This document shows positions 43,325 through 52,516 of a DNA stretch of 64,000 nucleotides, piece after piece; within the stretch, counting starts at the first letter, position 1; every line of letters begins with the position of its first letter. The notes beneath the pieces were generated by a model. That model saw only the letters and a program-made list of their open reading frames with translations. It was not told where the DNA came from and ran no database searches. The stretch is from positions 47,592 to 111,591 of the forward strand of contig NZ_FOWD01000012.1 in the NCBI RefSeq assembly GCF_900115365.1, in the 5' to 3' direction. The DNA is from Anaerocolumna aminovalerica. GTDB lineage: Bacteria > Bacillota > Clostridia > Lachnospirales > Lachnospiraceae. Made by a program: the position numbers and the translations under genes.

Positions 43325-43477
43325 ATGAATAAGGGGATTGTTAAAAGAATTACAGAGGTGGGGCGAAAAGTAGCAATTAAATCTAGTGGACAGGCATCTC
43401 TGTATCTCATGTTTCAACCCAAAGAACCTGAAATTTTAAAAACTTTTAATGATTTAAAGAAAAAAGAAAACCGATAA
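43325..43477 (+). CDS. agrD: AgrD-like cyclic lactone autoinducer precursor
   Basis: 50 aa, ATG 43325 seven bases after AAGGAGGG. Amphipathic basic N-helix (NKGIVKRITEVGRKVAIKSS), then GQASLYLMF, then an acidic tail with 'QPKEPE'. The order helix-short pheromone-Pro/Glu tail is that of AgrD. The usual Cys is absent; Ser25 in 'ASLYLMF' would form a lactone instead, as in some agr peptides. Directly follows agrB, as always in agr loci. Confidence 0.8.
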   Translation: MNKGIVKRITEVGRKVAIKSSGQASLYLMFQPKEPEILKTFNDLKKKENR

Positions 43478-43553
43478 CGAATATTAAATATTACATACTT
43501 ATTGTAAAATATTTAATATATCAAAACATCAATAACAATTAGGAGGTAAAATT

Positions 43554-43988
43554 ATGAAATTAAAGAAAAAGATAAAAATTCTCATTTTATCATTATGTTT
43601 TTGTACAATGTTTAGTTCATCTATAATCTTTGCTGCTAATCATGATTTTTACTTTACATTTGATAGTAAAGATTCTTCCCAAGTTCAAGCTGCCTACTAT
43701 CAAAAATCAGACAATGAGCAGAAATGGTATATTACAATTGATGAATATTATAAAAATACTACTACTAAAAATACAATGTCATCCTCTAATGTCTTTGCAT
43801 GTACAATGCGTAGAAGATATAATGATAATGTAGATAGATGGCATACTTTTTCAAATTATGTTAGTTCATATGGTATTGATTACGCTACAAAAGTATCACA
43901 GTATGATGAAATGAGAATAGAAGGAAAAAAAGATTCTACAAGTTCATCTACTTCACAGCTAAGAGTTTCTGGCCGTTTTGCACCATGA
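43554..43988 (+). CDS. Secreted small protein (bacteriocin-like or DUF2712-like)
   Basis: 144 aa, ATG behind AGGAGG. Signal peptide: basic MKLKKKIKI, hydrophobic core to about residue 25, cleavage likely after 'IFA|AN' (residue 28). The mature protein is Ser/Thr/Tyr/Asp-rich ('FYFTFDSKDSSQVQAAYY', 'TQ..SQLRVSGRFAP'), beta-like and with a single Cys. Style and context (agr control, lipoprotein and ABC transporter following) resemble lactococcin-972/DUF2712-type secreted proteins, but I cannot prove family membership. Confidence 0.7.
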   Translation: MKLKKKIKILILSLCFCTMFSSSIIFAANHDFYFTFDSKDSSQVQAAYYQKSDNEQKWYITIDEYYKNTTTKNTMSSSNVFACTMRRRYNDNVDRWHTFSNYVSSYGIDYATKVSQYDEMRIEGKKDSTSSSTSQLRVSGRFAP

Positions 43989-44020
43989 TTTGTAAATATA
44001 TATTTTAACTAAGAGATTAA

Positions 44021-44056
44021 AAAGGCATTTTTATCTATTATGATGGGAATGCCTTT
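44021..44056 (+). terminator. Partial terminator/attenuator hairpin after the secreted-protein gene
   Basis: AAAGGCATT (44021-44029) pairs with AATGCCTTT (44048-44056); few T's follow. Probably lowers expression of the following genes relative to the secreted protein. Confidence 0.5.
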
Positions 44057-44089
44057 ATAAATTTATTATAATAAAGGGAGAGAATAAAT

Positions 44090-45271
44090 ATGAGAGAAAT
44101 TAAAATAGTTATCATATTTATAGTTCTACTAATTACACTTGTAGGTTGTAGTAAACAAGATGAAAATCAATTTACTAAATCAAATACTTATGAATCATAT
44201 GATGGTGAAAAAGCAGTACAAACAAATAAAAATGATGATAAGCATATAACGGAAACAATTGATGTAAATATGAAAATTGATGCAGATGTAATTGCTCCAA
44301 ATAGTGATGAATACTTTGAATATCAATTAGTTGAAAAAGACTTTGATATAGAAAAATTCTCTCAATTATTATTTGAAAATGACAGCAGTATAAAAAAGAC
44401 GTTAGAAGATCTTCCTAATCCTTACATAAAATCAATAATAGAAACTGAAAATGGCGGGCAGCTTGTAATATGGCCAAATTCACTCCGTTTTCAAAGTGAC
44501 TCACGAATGCAGAATATAGAATATTTAATAGGTTCAAAATTCTATTGGGAAATTGATAATAAAAATTATACAGATGAGGAGCTCCAAAAGTTTATTCAAA
44601 ATGAACAAGTTAAATATAATATGGAAAGATTTGAAGAAACTTATGAATTAGGAGATAATGAAAGGCTTGAATTAGTAACTGCAATTGAAGTTACAGCTGA
44701 AAGTTTAATTCAGGAGCAAAATAGCCTATCACAGCGTCCTGGTTATGATGAAGAAGTAAAAAGTGGAATGAGAGAAATAGTTGATGATTGGACAGGGGTG
44801 GAAAAGCTCTATTATCTGGAATATAATATTATTCAAAATAGCATTCCCATGTTCGGTAAAAAAGAAGCATTAATACAATCGTCTTTTGCTGGAGCTTCTT
44901 ATCAAAGTTCGTATATAAGTATCATTTTATCAGATAAAGGTTTTGAGTATTTAGATATACAAGGTGCCTGGAAAGTTGAAAGTGCTGATAAAATTGAAAT
45001 TATTTCAGCCAAAAAAGGAATAGAGAAATTAAAAGAAAAGTATGCAAACCTTATTGTAAGTACAGAAAGTAATATCTCTAAAATATGGTTGGAGTATATA
45101 TTTATTCCAAATGAACATGACGAGAGTAATAGTACAGGAAAGCTAACACCTTATTGGTGTTACCAGAGACAATATACGGATGGTGTAAATGAAGAGGGAG
45201 TAACTTTCTATACTTATCAAGCTGACCGAATTAATGCAGTTACAGGAGGAGACTTAGCATATGGAAACTAA
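44090..45271 (+). CDS. Lipoprotein of unknown function in the agr-linked block
   Basis: 393 aa. Lipoprotein signal: MREIKI, hydrophobic stretch, lipobox 'LVGC' with Cys20. The mature part is acidic with several alpha/beta segments ('YEWQLVEKDFD', 'LPNPYIKSIIETENGGQL' and a Tyr-rich C-terminus). I do not recognise a family. Start codon overlap with the next gene (11 bases) ties it to the ABC transporter genes, so it may be an extracellular immunity, binding or maturation component. Confidence 0.75.
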   Translation: MREIKIVIIFIVLLITLVGCSKQDENQFTKSNTYESYDGEKAVQTNKNDDKHITETIDVNMKIDADVIAPNSDEYFEYQLVEKDFDIEKFSQLLFENDSSIKKTLEDLPNPYIKSIIETENGGQLVIWPNSLRFQSDSRMQNIEYLIGSKFYWEIDNKNYTDEELQKFIQNEQVKYNMERFEETYELGDNERLELVTAIEVTAESLIQEQNSLSQRPGYDEEVKSGMREIVDDWTGVEKLYYLEYNIIQNSIPMFGKKEALIQSSFAGASYQSSYISIILSDKGFEYLDIQGAWKVESADKIEIISAKKGIEKLKEKYANLIVSTESNISKIWLEYIFIPNEHDESNSTGKLTPYWCYQRQYTDGVNEEGVTFYTYQADRINAVTGGDLAYGN

Positions 45272-46073
45272 GTATTATACACTGAATTATATTCTGGGCA
45301 GTATAAAACAAGTAATTAATATTAGAATAATATTTATTATTTTAGGAATATTTCTATGTATTTGCTTGGACACATGGAATCAAATACCATTTTTGTGGGC
45401 TGCCAAAGATTCTACAATTGATGTTAGATACTATTGGTTTAATTCCTATTCATATGGTGGAGTATATTCATCATGCTTTATGCCAATGCTTGCCTCCGCC
45501 GTATATGCAACAAGTTATTGTAAAGAGCATCTGTCTAAAATGGATAGTCTGATAATTGGGCGTATTGGTTGTATAAAATATGGAATATCAAAAATAATAG
45601 TAAATTCATTATCTAGTGGTATAGCTGTTTTTCTGGGTGGGGGATTATTTGTTTTCATAGCTTCATTTTTTAAACCTTTGTATAATACTAATAGTGATAT
45701 GGAAGCAATGGGATTTCCGTATTTTGATTATCTAAATAAGGGTAATGGATTTTTATATTTTATCATTGTACTTTATTTAGCATTTTTAGTTGGAATTCTT
45801 TGGTCAACAATTGCTTTAACAGTATCTGTATTTATTACAAATAGCTATATTGTAATAGCTACTCCTTTTTTATTATCATTTTTCTTGTCGAGAGTGTACG
45901 TTTTATTCCAGACTCCTTATAATTTGAGACTAGATTATTTATTGTCTGGGTTAAGTATTTATCGTTCCGATAAGATGACATTATTATTTTGTACATTTGC
46001 TATTTTAATCATAGTAATTATATGTTCAATAATTTTTTACAAGAAAGTTGAGAGGAGCTATAAAAATGGATAG
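45261..46073 (+). CDS. ABC-2-like membrane permease subunit 1
   Basis: 270 aa with six predicted helices (about 20-40, 75-90, 110-135, 160-185, 190-210, 235-258). First of two adjacent membrane proteins overlapping an ABC ATPase gene; no recognisable catalytic motif. Together they resemble bacteriocin export or immunity transporters of the LanFEG/BcrAB type. Confidence 0.7.
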   Translation: METKYYTLNYILGSIKQVINIRIIFIILGIFLCICLDTWNQIPFLWAAKDSTIDVRYYWFNSYSYGGVYSSCFMPMLASAVYATSYCKEHLSKMDSLIIGRIGCIKYGISKIIVNSLSSGIAVFLGGGLFVFIASFFKPLYNTNSDMEAMGFPYFDYLNKGNGFLYFIIVLYLAFLVGILWSTIALTVSVFITNSYIVIATPFLLSFFLSRVYVLFQTPYNLRLDYLLSGLSIYRSDKMTLLFCTFAILIIVIICSIIFYKKVERSYKNG

Positions 46074-46911
46074 TATCTGCAAAAGTATCCGAGTTTTCTG
46101 TTATCAACTTAAAAGAGAGTTATTAACTGTTCGAACCAAATTATTATTTTTAATGGTAGGAATATTTATATATTCTAATATTGAACCAATTGTAAATTTT
46201 TCAAAGGCGGTGAATATAAAGGTTACACCATGGGCATTTTCACATTTAGTAAATGATTTTACATGTCAACCAGTTTTTATGATTGGACTTATATTTTTAC
46301 TTAGTAATGCACCATTTAGAAGTGATACATATAGATATATAGTTGCACGTTCTAGAAAAGTTGAATGGGAAATAGGAAATTTATTATATATATTTACAAT
46401 GACATTTTTATATACTTCATTTATGTTTTTAGTAAGCGTAATTAGTTTAGGAACTAGAATTAGTATATCATCTAATTGGGGGAAAATATGGGGAACATTA
46501 GCAAAAACGGATGCGGGGATGCAGTTTTCAGTAAAATTTATTATTAATGATTTTATAATTGGTACATATAAACCTCTTTTAGCCACTTTATATAGTTTCA
46601 TATTAGAGTGGATGTGCTTTCTATGGCTTGGATATTTGATATATCTTTTTAATTTATTTGCTAAAAGAGCAGTGGGAGTAATAGTGGCAGGAGTATTTAT
46701 ATTATTGGATATTATGATTTATAACTCATGGGTAGAAAGTGCATATTTGATTTCTCCAGTTACTTTAGCTCAATTATCAACGTTTACAAAGGGAAACTTA
46801 AAGTATGGTCTTACTCTTGAATATGCGTTTATATTTTTCCTAACTGGAATTATGTTATTTATTATATCCACGCTAATAGTAGCAAATAGAAAGGACAAGA
46901 TATATGAATAA
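46066..46911 (+). CDS. ABC-2-like membrane permease subunit 2
   Basis: 281 aa from ATG 46066, with GAGAGGAG before it (a TTG at 46048 is rejected). Six predicted helices. 'RSDTYRYIVARSRKVEWEIGN' is a cytosolic coupling-type loop also seen in small ABC-2 proteins. It overlaps the preceding gene by 8 bases and the ATPase gene by 8 bases, so all three form one complex. Confidence 0.7.
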   Translation: MDSICKSIRVFCYQLKRELLTVRTKLLFLMVGIFIYSNIEPIVNFSKAVNIKVTPWAFSHLVNDFTCQPVFMIGLIFLLSNAPFRSDTYRYIVARSRKVEWEIGNLLYIFTMTFLYTSFMFLVSVISLGTRISISSNWGKIWGTLAKTDAGMQFSVKFIINDFIIGTYKPLLATLYSFILEWMCFLWLGYLIYLFNLFAKRAVGVIVAGVFILLDIMIYNSWVESAYLISPVTLAQLSTFTKGNLKYGLTLEYAFIFFLTGIMLFIISTLIVANRKDKIYE

Positions 46912-47548
46912 TATTAAAATACGAGTGAATAATGTCGAAAAAACAATTGGTGATCAAGTTATTTTGAAAAATATAAATATGGAATTTATAGATTCTAGAA
47001 TATATGGTTTAGTTGGAAGAAACGGATCTGGAAAAACAGTATTGTTAAAATGTATATGTGGTTTTATGTCTGTTAGTAAAGGAGAAATATGGTTGAATGA
47101 TAAACTAATAGGAAAGGATATATCTTTCATTGAGAATTTAGGTTTTATCATAGACACTCCTGGATTTCTACCTGAAATATCTGGTTATAAGAATTTATTA
47201 TACCTTGCTTCAATAAGAAGAAAAGCTAGTAAACAAGATATATACAAGTGTATGGAAATGGTGGGATTAGATTATCATAGTAAAAAACCTGTTGGAAAAT
47301 ATTCTTTAGGCATGAAACAACGGTTAGGTATTGCACAAGCAATAATGGAAAATCCAGACATTATTATTCTAGATGAACCTATGAATGGACTCGATATTCA
47401 AGGAGTAGAAGATATAAGAAAATTATTACTGAAATTAAAAAATGAAGGAAAACTAATTATTATTACTAGCCACAATAATGAAGATATAGAAGTTCTTTGT
47501 GATGAAGTGTATAAAATTGAAATGGGTATAATAAAACAATTAGGGTAG
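46904..47548 (+). CDS. ABC transporter ATP-binding protein (agr-linked block)
   Basis: 214 aa. Walker A 'GLVGRNGSGKTVLLK' (the second Thr/Ser after GK is Val), signature 'YSLGMKQRLGIAQ', Walker B 'IIILDEPMNG', H-loop 'ITSHNNED'. It is of the short type that serves two small ABC-2 membrane subunits, as in lantibiotic immunity or bacitracin export systems. Last gene of the AT-rich block; the next bases belong to a kinase pseudogene. Confidence 0.88.
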   Translation: MNNIKIRVNNVEKTIGDQVILKNINMEFIDSRIYGLVGRNGSGKTVLLKCICGFMSVSKGEIWLNDKLIGKDISFIENLGFIIDTPGFLPEISGYKNLLYLASIRRKASKQDIYKCMEMVGLDYHSKKPVGKYSLGMKQRLGIAQAIMENPDIIILDEPMNGLDIQGVEDIRKLLLKLKNEGKLIIITSHNNEDIEVLCDEVYKIEMGIIKQLG

Positions 47549-47558
47549 AAGAAAGCAA

Positions 47559-48387
47559 TTGTCTGATGGAAACTATAATGTACCGGTTGTAAGTGCAAGA
47601 AGCAAAATGCATAATGATATAGACAAACTCTCTTACAATTTTGAATTAATGCGGGATGAATTAAAAGAAAAACGTAATAGGGAAGAAGAATTAAAAAGGA
47701 GTCAGAAGGAGCTGATTACTTGTATATCCCATGACTTAAAAACGCCTATCTCTACCATTAAAGCATATCGTGAAGGACTTCGGGACGGCATGGCAAAAGA
47801 TAGTGAGAAGGTACATTAATATGCTAAAATTATTGTATTAAAAACAGAATTACTAAATAAAATGATTAGCGACTTGTTAGAACATTTTAATGCAGAACTG
47901 AATAAACTCACATTACGAAGAAGGAACAGTACTTTAATGGCTATATCACTCAAGTGGCAATGGAGCAGAAGGAAGTAGTGAATTATAATCACATGGAATT
48001 CTTTTATAATAATACAGCACCAAATCTGCTAATAAGTTTTGATGAAAACAGAATTACTCAGGTATTGACTAATCTCATAGATAACAGTATAAAGTATGGA
48101 AAAGCTGAAAATGGAAGAATTGGGATTGAAGTTTCTTACGTAAAACGGAGAAACAATTAAGGGTCAAAATCTGGGACAATGGGCAAGGGGTTGGAATTAC
48201 GGATATTCCTTATGTCTTTGATAAGTTTTATAGAGGAGAACGTTCCAGAAATATGAGCATTCTAGGCTCAGGTTTAGGTCTATCCATCTGCAAATATATC
48301 ATTGAAGAACACGGTGGACAAATCAAGTGTGAGAGTAAAAAGAACGAAGAAACTAATTTTATCATTAGCTTACCTGAAAGATTATAA
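47559..48387 (+). pseudogene. VanS-type sensor histidine kinase remnant
   Basis: Recognisable pieces in order: HisKA motif 'CISHDLKTPISTIKAYREGL', an in-frame TAA at 47817-47819, 'AKIIVLKTELLNKMISDLL', a frameshift near 47915, 'QVLTNLIDNSIKYGK' (N-box), a second frameshift near 48150, 'KIWDNGQGVG' (G1) and 'GSGLGLSICKYIIEEHGG' (G2), ending at TAA 48385-48387. The membrane/sensor half is missing: the coding sequence begins abruptly 11 bases after the ABC gene. At least three lesions plus the truncation make it non-functional. It marks a junction where the AT-rich block joined older DNA. Confidence 0.9.
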
Positions 48388-48461
48388 ACATATCTCCATA
48401 AAACCTACATAATCTTATGCCATAATTTTATTATAAGCATAAATAGAATGGAGGATTTTTT

Positions 48462-48800
48462 ATGGATATGAAAAAAACAAACCCAGAGAAATTAGATATC
48501 AAAGAGGAAGGGTTAAAAAGCATAGAATTAGAAAAAGAAACTTGTGATAATCATAAACATAGCCCAATAAAGCACATGCTGCACATGATAATCTGCTGCG
48601 GATTACCTATCCTAATCCTATTGTCGTTACCGTTTATTGCAAGGTTTAGCCCTGTAGCAGCCACAATTTTAGGTTTTATTGCACCGTTTATATGCCCTAT
48701 TATGATGGGAGGAATGCTATTTATGATGTTTGGCAGTCATAAAAAGAAAAACTGCTGCCATAATCACATGAGGGAAGAAAGTGAAAGCAGAAGATTTTAA
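48462..48800 (+). CDS. Small His/Cys-rich membrane protein
   Basis: 112 aa, ATG behind GGAGG. Charged N-terminus, then 'HKHSPIKHMLHMIICCGLPIL', one or two membrane helices (about 47-95), and a Cys/His tail 'KKKNCCHNHMREE'. The His, Cys and Met pattern suggests metal binding (copper or zinc), but no family is recognised with certainty. It follows the kinase remnant and may have belonged to the same stress-response system. Confidence 0.7.
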   Translation: MDMKKTNPEKLDIKEEGLKSIELEKETCDNHKHSPIKHMLHMIICCGLPILILLSLPFIARFSPVAATILGFIAPFICPIMMGGMLFMMFGSHKKKNCCHNHMREESESRRF

Positions 48801-49040
48801 TAATAAAACGGATAGAATAGATTGCCCTATTAAAGTATCAACAAAGATGGGGTAGATGTAATAACTAAATTATTACTTGTATCTATTAACATGCCCAATT
48901 ACAGGATGTAGGGAGGAAATCAACCTATTGTATATTACAAATACTATAATTAAATGGCAGATAGTCTAAAGTATAAACATTAAATTTTGTAGATTGAATT
49001 TAAATTTATTTATAAACAGCTTGCCCTAAAAAACTTAATG

Positions 49041-49113
49041 GAACTTTGAGAATAGGGATATAGGTTACTTGTGACTTTGGAGCAAGAAACCTATATCCCT
49101 ATTCTCGAAGTTC
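49041..49113. other. 26-bp inverted repeat (large hairpin)
   Basis: Left arm 49041-49066 (GAACTTTGAGAATAGGGATA...), right arm 49088-49113, one G-T pair, 21-base loop. Lies between convergent genes and could act as terminator, though no T-run follows, or be a remnant of a small mobile element. No gene is seen in 48801-49147. Confidence 0.6.
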
Positions 49114-49147
49114 TTCCTTAGCCTTACGTGGGCAAAGCGTACTTTCT

Positions 49148-50035
49148 TTAATACCCTAAATTTAAACAAACCTTTTTTTCAGTTTCAAGGGACTCATTAA
49201 TTGCTGCAAGAAACTTTGTTGAAGCAGCTAATTTATCAGGGGAAAGGGGCATAATACCTGTATCAAGCATTTCTATAAACTTATCTAAACCGGCCTTGTA
49301 GGTGGAAGAATCTATTTTGATTTCTCCTACATGGCTTTTTTTATCTCCATGAATAACACATAAACTATGGTCTAAATTCTTGGTGAAATCTAATACAACA
49401 CTGTAGGTATCGTAATCAGCTACACAAAGGATATTGGAGTCACGTTTTATTGTTGTTAAGGATTTTACCTTATATCCGAATATGGTAAAAAGCATTTCCA
49501 CTATGTGTGGTCCGTAAAAGAATATTCCGTTGTAAGGGCTGTTTATATCACCGGGGAAGTTAATATATCCGGCTAGTACATTTCCAACAGAACCGTTATT
49601 TATGATATTCTTAAGTTCCAATACGTCTTTACTGTATTTACAGGTAGAACCTCCTGTAATTAAACAGTTATGCTTTTCTGCTTCTTTTAACAATATTTTT
49701 GAATCTTCTAAAGTAACAGTTAAGGGTTTATCAATCCAAACCGGTATTCCTGCTTTTATAAAGGGTATTGCATAAGAAGTATGTAAGTTTCCATCCCGGA
49801 ATAAAATCATAACTGCATCAACTTTACCTATTAATTCATCCGGGGAAGAGACAATTTCTTCAATTTTACAATCCAAGGCTGTTTTTTCAGTCTGTTTTTT
49901 ATCATGACCGTAGATCGCTGTTATTCGAACATCCGGAAAATTATATTGCCCGGTATGAGTATCCGGAATATTACATAATGTAGCAAATGCGAAAGCATGG
50001 CTGCTGTCGGAACCAAGTATACCAATACGTATCAT
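49148..50035 (-). CDS. Gfo/Idh/MocA-family oxidoreductase 2
   Basis: 295 aa, ATG behind AAAGGGTGA. N-terminal Rossmann fold 'IRIGILGSDSSHAFAFATL', active-site region 'IPVWIDKPLTVTLEDS' with the family Lys in DKP. The middle has 'GNVLAGYINFPG' and 'FYGPHIVEMLF' with conserved His. A sugar or inositol-type dehydrogenase; the substrate is unknown. Its promoter region shares an operator element with the first Gfo/Idh/MocA gene (6836), 43 kb away. Confidence 0.85.
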   Translation of the reverse strand: MIRIGILGSDSSHAFAFATLCNIPDTHTGQYNFPDVRITAIYGHDKKQTEKTALDCKIEEIVSSPDELIGKVDAVMILFRDGNLHTSYAIPFIKAGIPVWIDKPLTVTLEDSKILLKEAEKHNCLITGGSTCKYSKDVLELKNIINNGSVGNVLAGYINFPGDINSPYNGIFFYGPHIVEMLFTIFGYKVKSLTTIKRDSNILCVADYDTYSVVLDFTKNLDHSLCVIHGDKKSHVGEIKIDSSTYKAGLDKFIEMLDTGIMPLSPDKLAASTKFLAAINESLETEKKVCLNLGY

Positions 50036-50090
50036 TTTATAATCACCCTTTCAAAGAAAATAATCTAATCCACCAGGTTAACAAGAAATA

Positions 50091-50137
50091 AGTGGTAAAA
50101 CCACTCATATGGTAGCATTTACAAGATTATCTGTCAA
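50091..50137 (-). promoter_or_regulatory. Promoter and operator of the second Gfo/Idh/MocA gene
   Basis: Minus strand TTGACA (50132-50137), 17-base spacer, TACCAT (50109-50114). Just downstream lies the inverted repeat AGTGGT AAA ACCACT (50091-50105). AAACCACTCATA and TGGTAG recur in the operator at 6834-6854. Confidence 0.7.
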
Positions 50138-50181
50138 CTTAATTTAAAAAGTGGGAGCTGAAGTCAAATTTCTATGAAATA

Positions 50182-50214
50182 CCCCAAATGTAGTTTGATT
50201 TCTCACATTTGGGG
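50182..50214 (-). terminator. Terminator of the Cache chemoreceptor gene
   Basis: CCCCAAATGT (50182-50191) pairs with ACATTTGGGG (50205-50214). Lies just past the stop of the minus-strand chemoreceptor gene. Confidence 0.65.
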
Positions 50215-50240
50215 CATTTTATATCAATCAGGCTATATGA

Positions 50241-51935
50241 TTATATTTGAAAAAATTGAACCATTTCGTTTAGTACATCTACACTTTCTTTATTTGCTTG
50301 AGTTTGCTTTACTACCTCTTCCGTTTGTGTAACGATAGAAGTAGATTTTTCTGAAATAACAGAAGCACCTTCTGCTCCCTGGTTTGAAGCTGCAGCTACT
50401 TCCTGAATTGCTTGTTTTACATAATGAATGGAAGTCTGGAGCTGATCGGAAATACGTTTAATTTCTGTAACCATTTCATTAACAGTATTGGCATCTGTAT
50501 AATACTGTTCACCGGTATGAACCAGAACGCCATAATCTTCAATAACAGTATGCTCAACATAGTCAAGGAGAGTAGCAGCATCTTTTACAAGTGCTTTTAC
50601 TGCTTCCGATACTTCAGTTGTAATGTTTTCAATCTGTGTTGCTGCCTCTTTGGAGTTAACTGCAAGATTACCAATTTCATGTGCAACAACTGCAAAACCT
50701 TTTCCTGCTTCACCGGCTCTGGCTGACTCTATTGACGCATTTAATGCCAGCATATTTGTTTGGTTTGTAATATGTAATATAGATTGGGATAATGCTTTAA
50801 TTTCTTCGATAGCACTGGATTTTTTAATAGAATTTCTTAAATTTTCACTGGTACTTTCAAAAATGTCCATAGTATTCTTGTGAGATTCCTGTGCTTCCTG
50901 TTGTAATTGTTCTGCACGTTTTTTGATTTCTTTAACTATATTTTCACCTTGTTCCGCTTTCCTTGCTACTTCATCTACTTCAGACTCCATATTATGTATC
51001 GAGGCATTCATTTCTTGAGTGGATGCAGCGGTTTCTTCCATGCCTGCCGATAATTCTTCTGTTGTAACAGATATGTTTTCAATATTATTATATACCTCAT
51101 TTACACTTAGCAAAGATTCTTCGGAAGACCGTTCTATTTTAAGTATTTCTTCTTTAATACTTAAAATAATACTCTTTATATGAGTCTGCATATTGGAATA
51201 GGATTTGGAAATTGCTCCAATCTCATCTTTTCTATTCATGTATTTTATATTAAAGGAATGATTGAATTTACCATTTTCAAAATCTTCAAGATCAGTTCTG
51301 ATTTTATTAAATCCTATGCCTATGGTATTACCAATTATATATGTAATTAAGCAGCCTGCCATTAATATTACCGCAGAAACTATAATGGAAGTTGTAACAA
51401 CCTTTATTATCTGAGCCCCAATATCATCTAAATATATTCCAACAAACCACATACCTATAGCTGTTCCATCTGAGTTTTGTATTGGAACATAGTAGGTCAG
51501 TGCTTCCCTTCCAACAATGGAGGCTTTTCCTAAATAATCTTCATTGTGGGTTAATACTTTATTTACTACAATATCGGATGCTTGAGTACCAACTAATCTT
51601 TTTGCCTGAGCATCTTTAATACTAGTGGTTATTCTTGTATCCCCAAGAAAAATAGTTACCTGAATATTAGCATCTTTTGCAAAACCATCTACAAATTCAT
51701 AATTATCATTTAATAAAATATCACCTTTATAAAGTTTTTCTCCTTCTACTTTCCAATCACCTGGATATTTATTATCTAATAATTGGTAGCCCGTTTTAGA
51801 ATAACCGGACAATTGATTAATGTGTTCATTTTCAATAAACCTGGAGATATTAAAATAATATAAAACATTAATAACTGTTATTGCAGCTACGATTAAAGAA
51901 GCAAAAACCAGAACTATTTTCCATTTGATCTTCAT
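50241..51935 (-). CDS. Methyl-accepting chemotaxis protein with single Cache sensor
   Basis: 564 aa, ATG behind AAAGGAG. Membrane helix 1 (about 7-28), extracellular single-Cache domain (about 35-172: 'VTIFLGDTRITTSI', 'GKASIVGREALTYYVPI', 'GMWFVGIYLDD'), helix 2 (176-201), HAMP, then the signalling coiled coil with tip '[20 protein letters not shown]'. It senses a small extracellular ligand, often an organic acid or amino acid, and signals to CheA. Monocistronic. Confidence 0.93.
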   Translation of the reverse strand: MKIKWKIVLVFASLIVAAITVINVLYYFNISRFIENEHINQLSGYSKTGYQLLDNKYPGDWKVEGEKLYKGDILLNDNYEFVDGFAKDANIQVTIFLGDTRITTSIKDAQAKRLVGTQASDIVVNKVLTHNEDYLGKASIVGREALTYYVPIQNSDGTAIGMWFVGIYLDDIGAQIIKVVTTSIIVSAVILMAGCLITYIIGNTIGIGFNKIRTDLEDFENGKFNHSFNIKYMNRKDEIGAISKSYSNMQTHIKSIILSIKEEILKIERSSEESLLSVNEVYNNIENISVTTEELSAGMEETAASTQEMNASIHNMESEVDEVARKAEQGENIVKEIKKRAEQLQQEAQESHKNTMDIFESTSENLRNSIKKSSAIEEIKALSQSILHITNQTNMLALNASIESARAGEAGKGFAVVAHEIGNLAVNSKEAATQIENITTEVSEAVKALVKDAATLLDYVEHTVIEDYGVLVHTGEQYYTDANTVNEMVTEIKRISDQLQTSIHYVKQAIQEVAAASNQGAEGASVISEKSTSIVTQTEEVVKQTQANKESVDVLNEMVQFFQI

Positions 51936-52516
51936 ACTTTTATTACTCCTTTGCTAATGTATATATGGAATATGCAATGTAAAATTTAACACATTTTGTA
52001 ATGATATGCAATTACTTCTTTTAAAATTTAAATATTCATTATTACATAAATATAACCAATGCAATATCAAGCTTATAGAGAACATCGTAACGTTAAATCA
52101 GAGCCTAAGTCACAATGCAAACATATACACAAAACTATGATAAACAGTTAATCGTAAATAATGCAAGATAAGATATAAAAGGCGAACTAGGCTGTTTTAC
52201 TATAGAACAGCATTTAGCAGCATACCCTATACTGAAATTAGAAATGTATTTTATAATACAATGAAAAGGGGTATACTGCGTATTTGACACAGTTATTATT
52301 AAAATAGGATCCAGATAAATATGACGGTTTCGAATAAATTAACTCATAATTATTAGTATGTAACCATATTGTATTCTTTAATATGATGAACATTCTTTGA
52401 ATGATACATAACAAAAGAAGATAGGATAGTAATGAAGTACCTTATCCCTGATTTAGTAATAATGGTATTTACATTACTCCCCTATCTATTAGTTTATAAT
52501 AAATATTTATTTAATT
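51936..52516. other. Intergenic region without a gene
   Basis: 580 AT-rich bases. A long-range inverted pair GCAGCATACCC / GGGTATACTGC is visible near 52215-52280; no coding frame with a ribosome site is seen. Confidence 0.5.
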
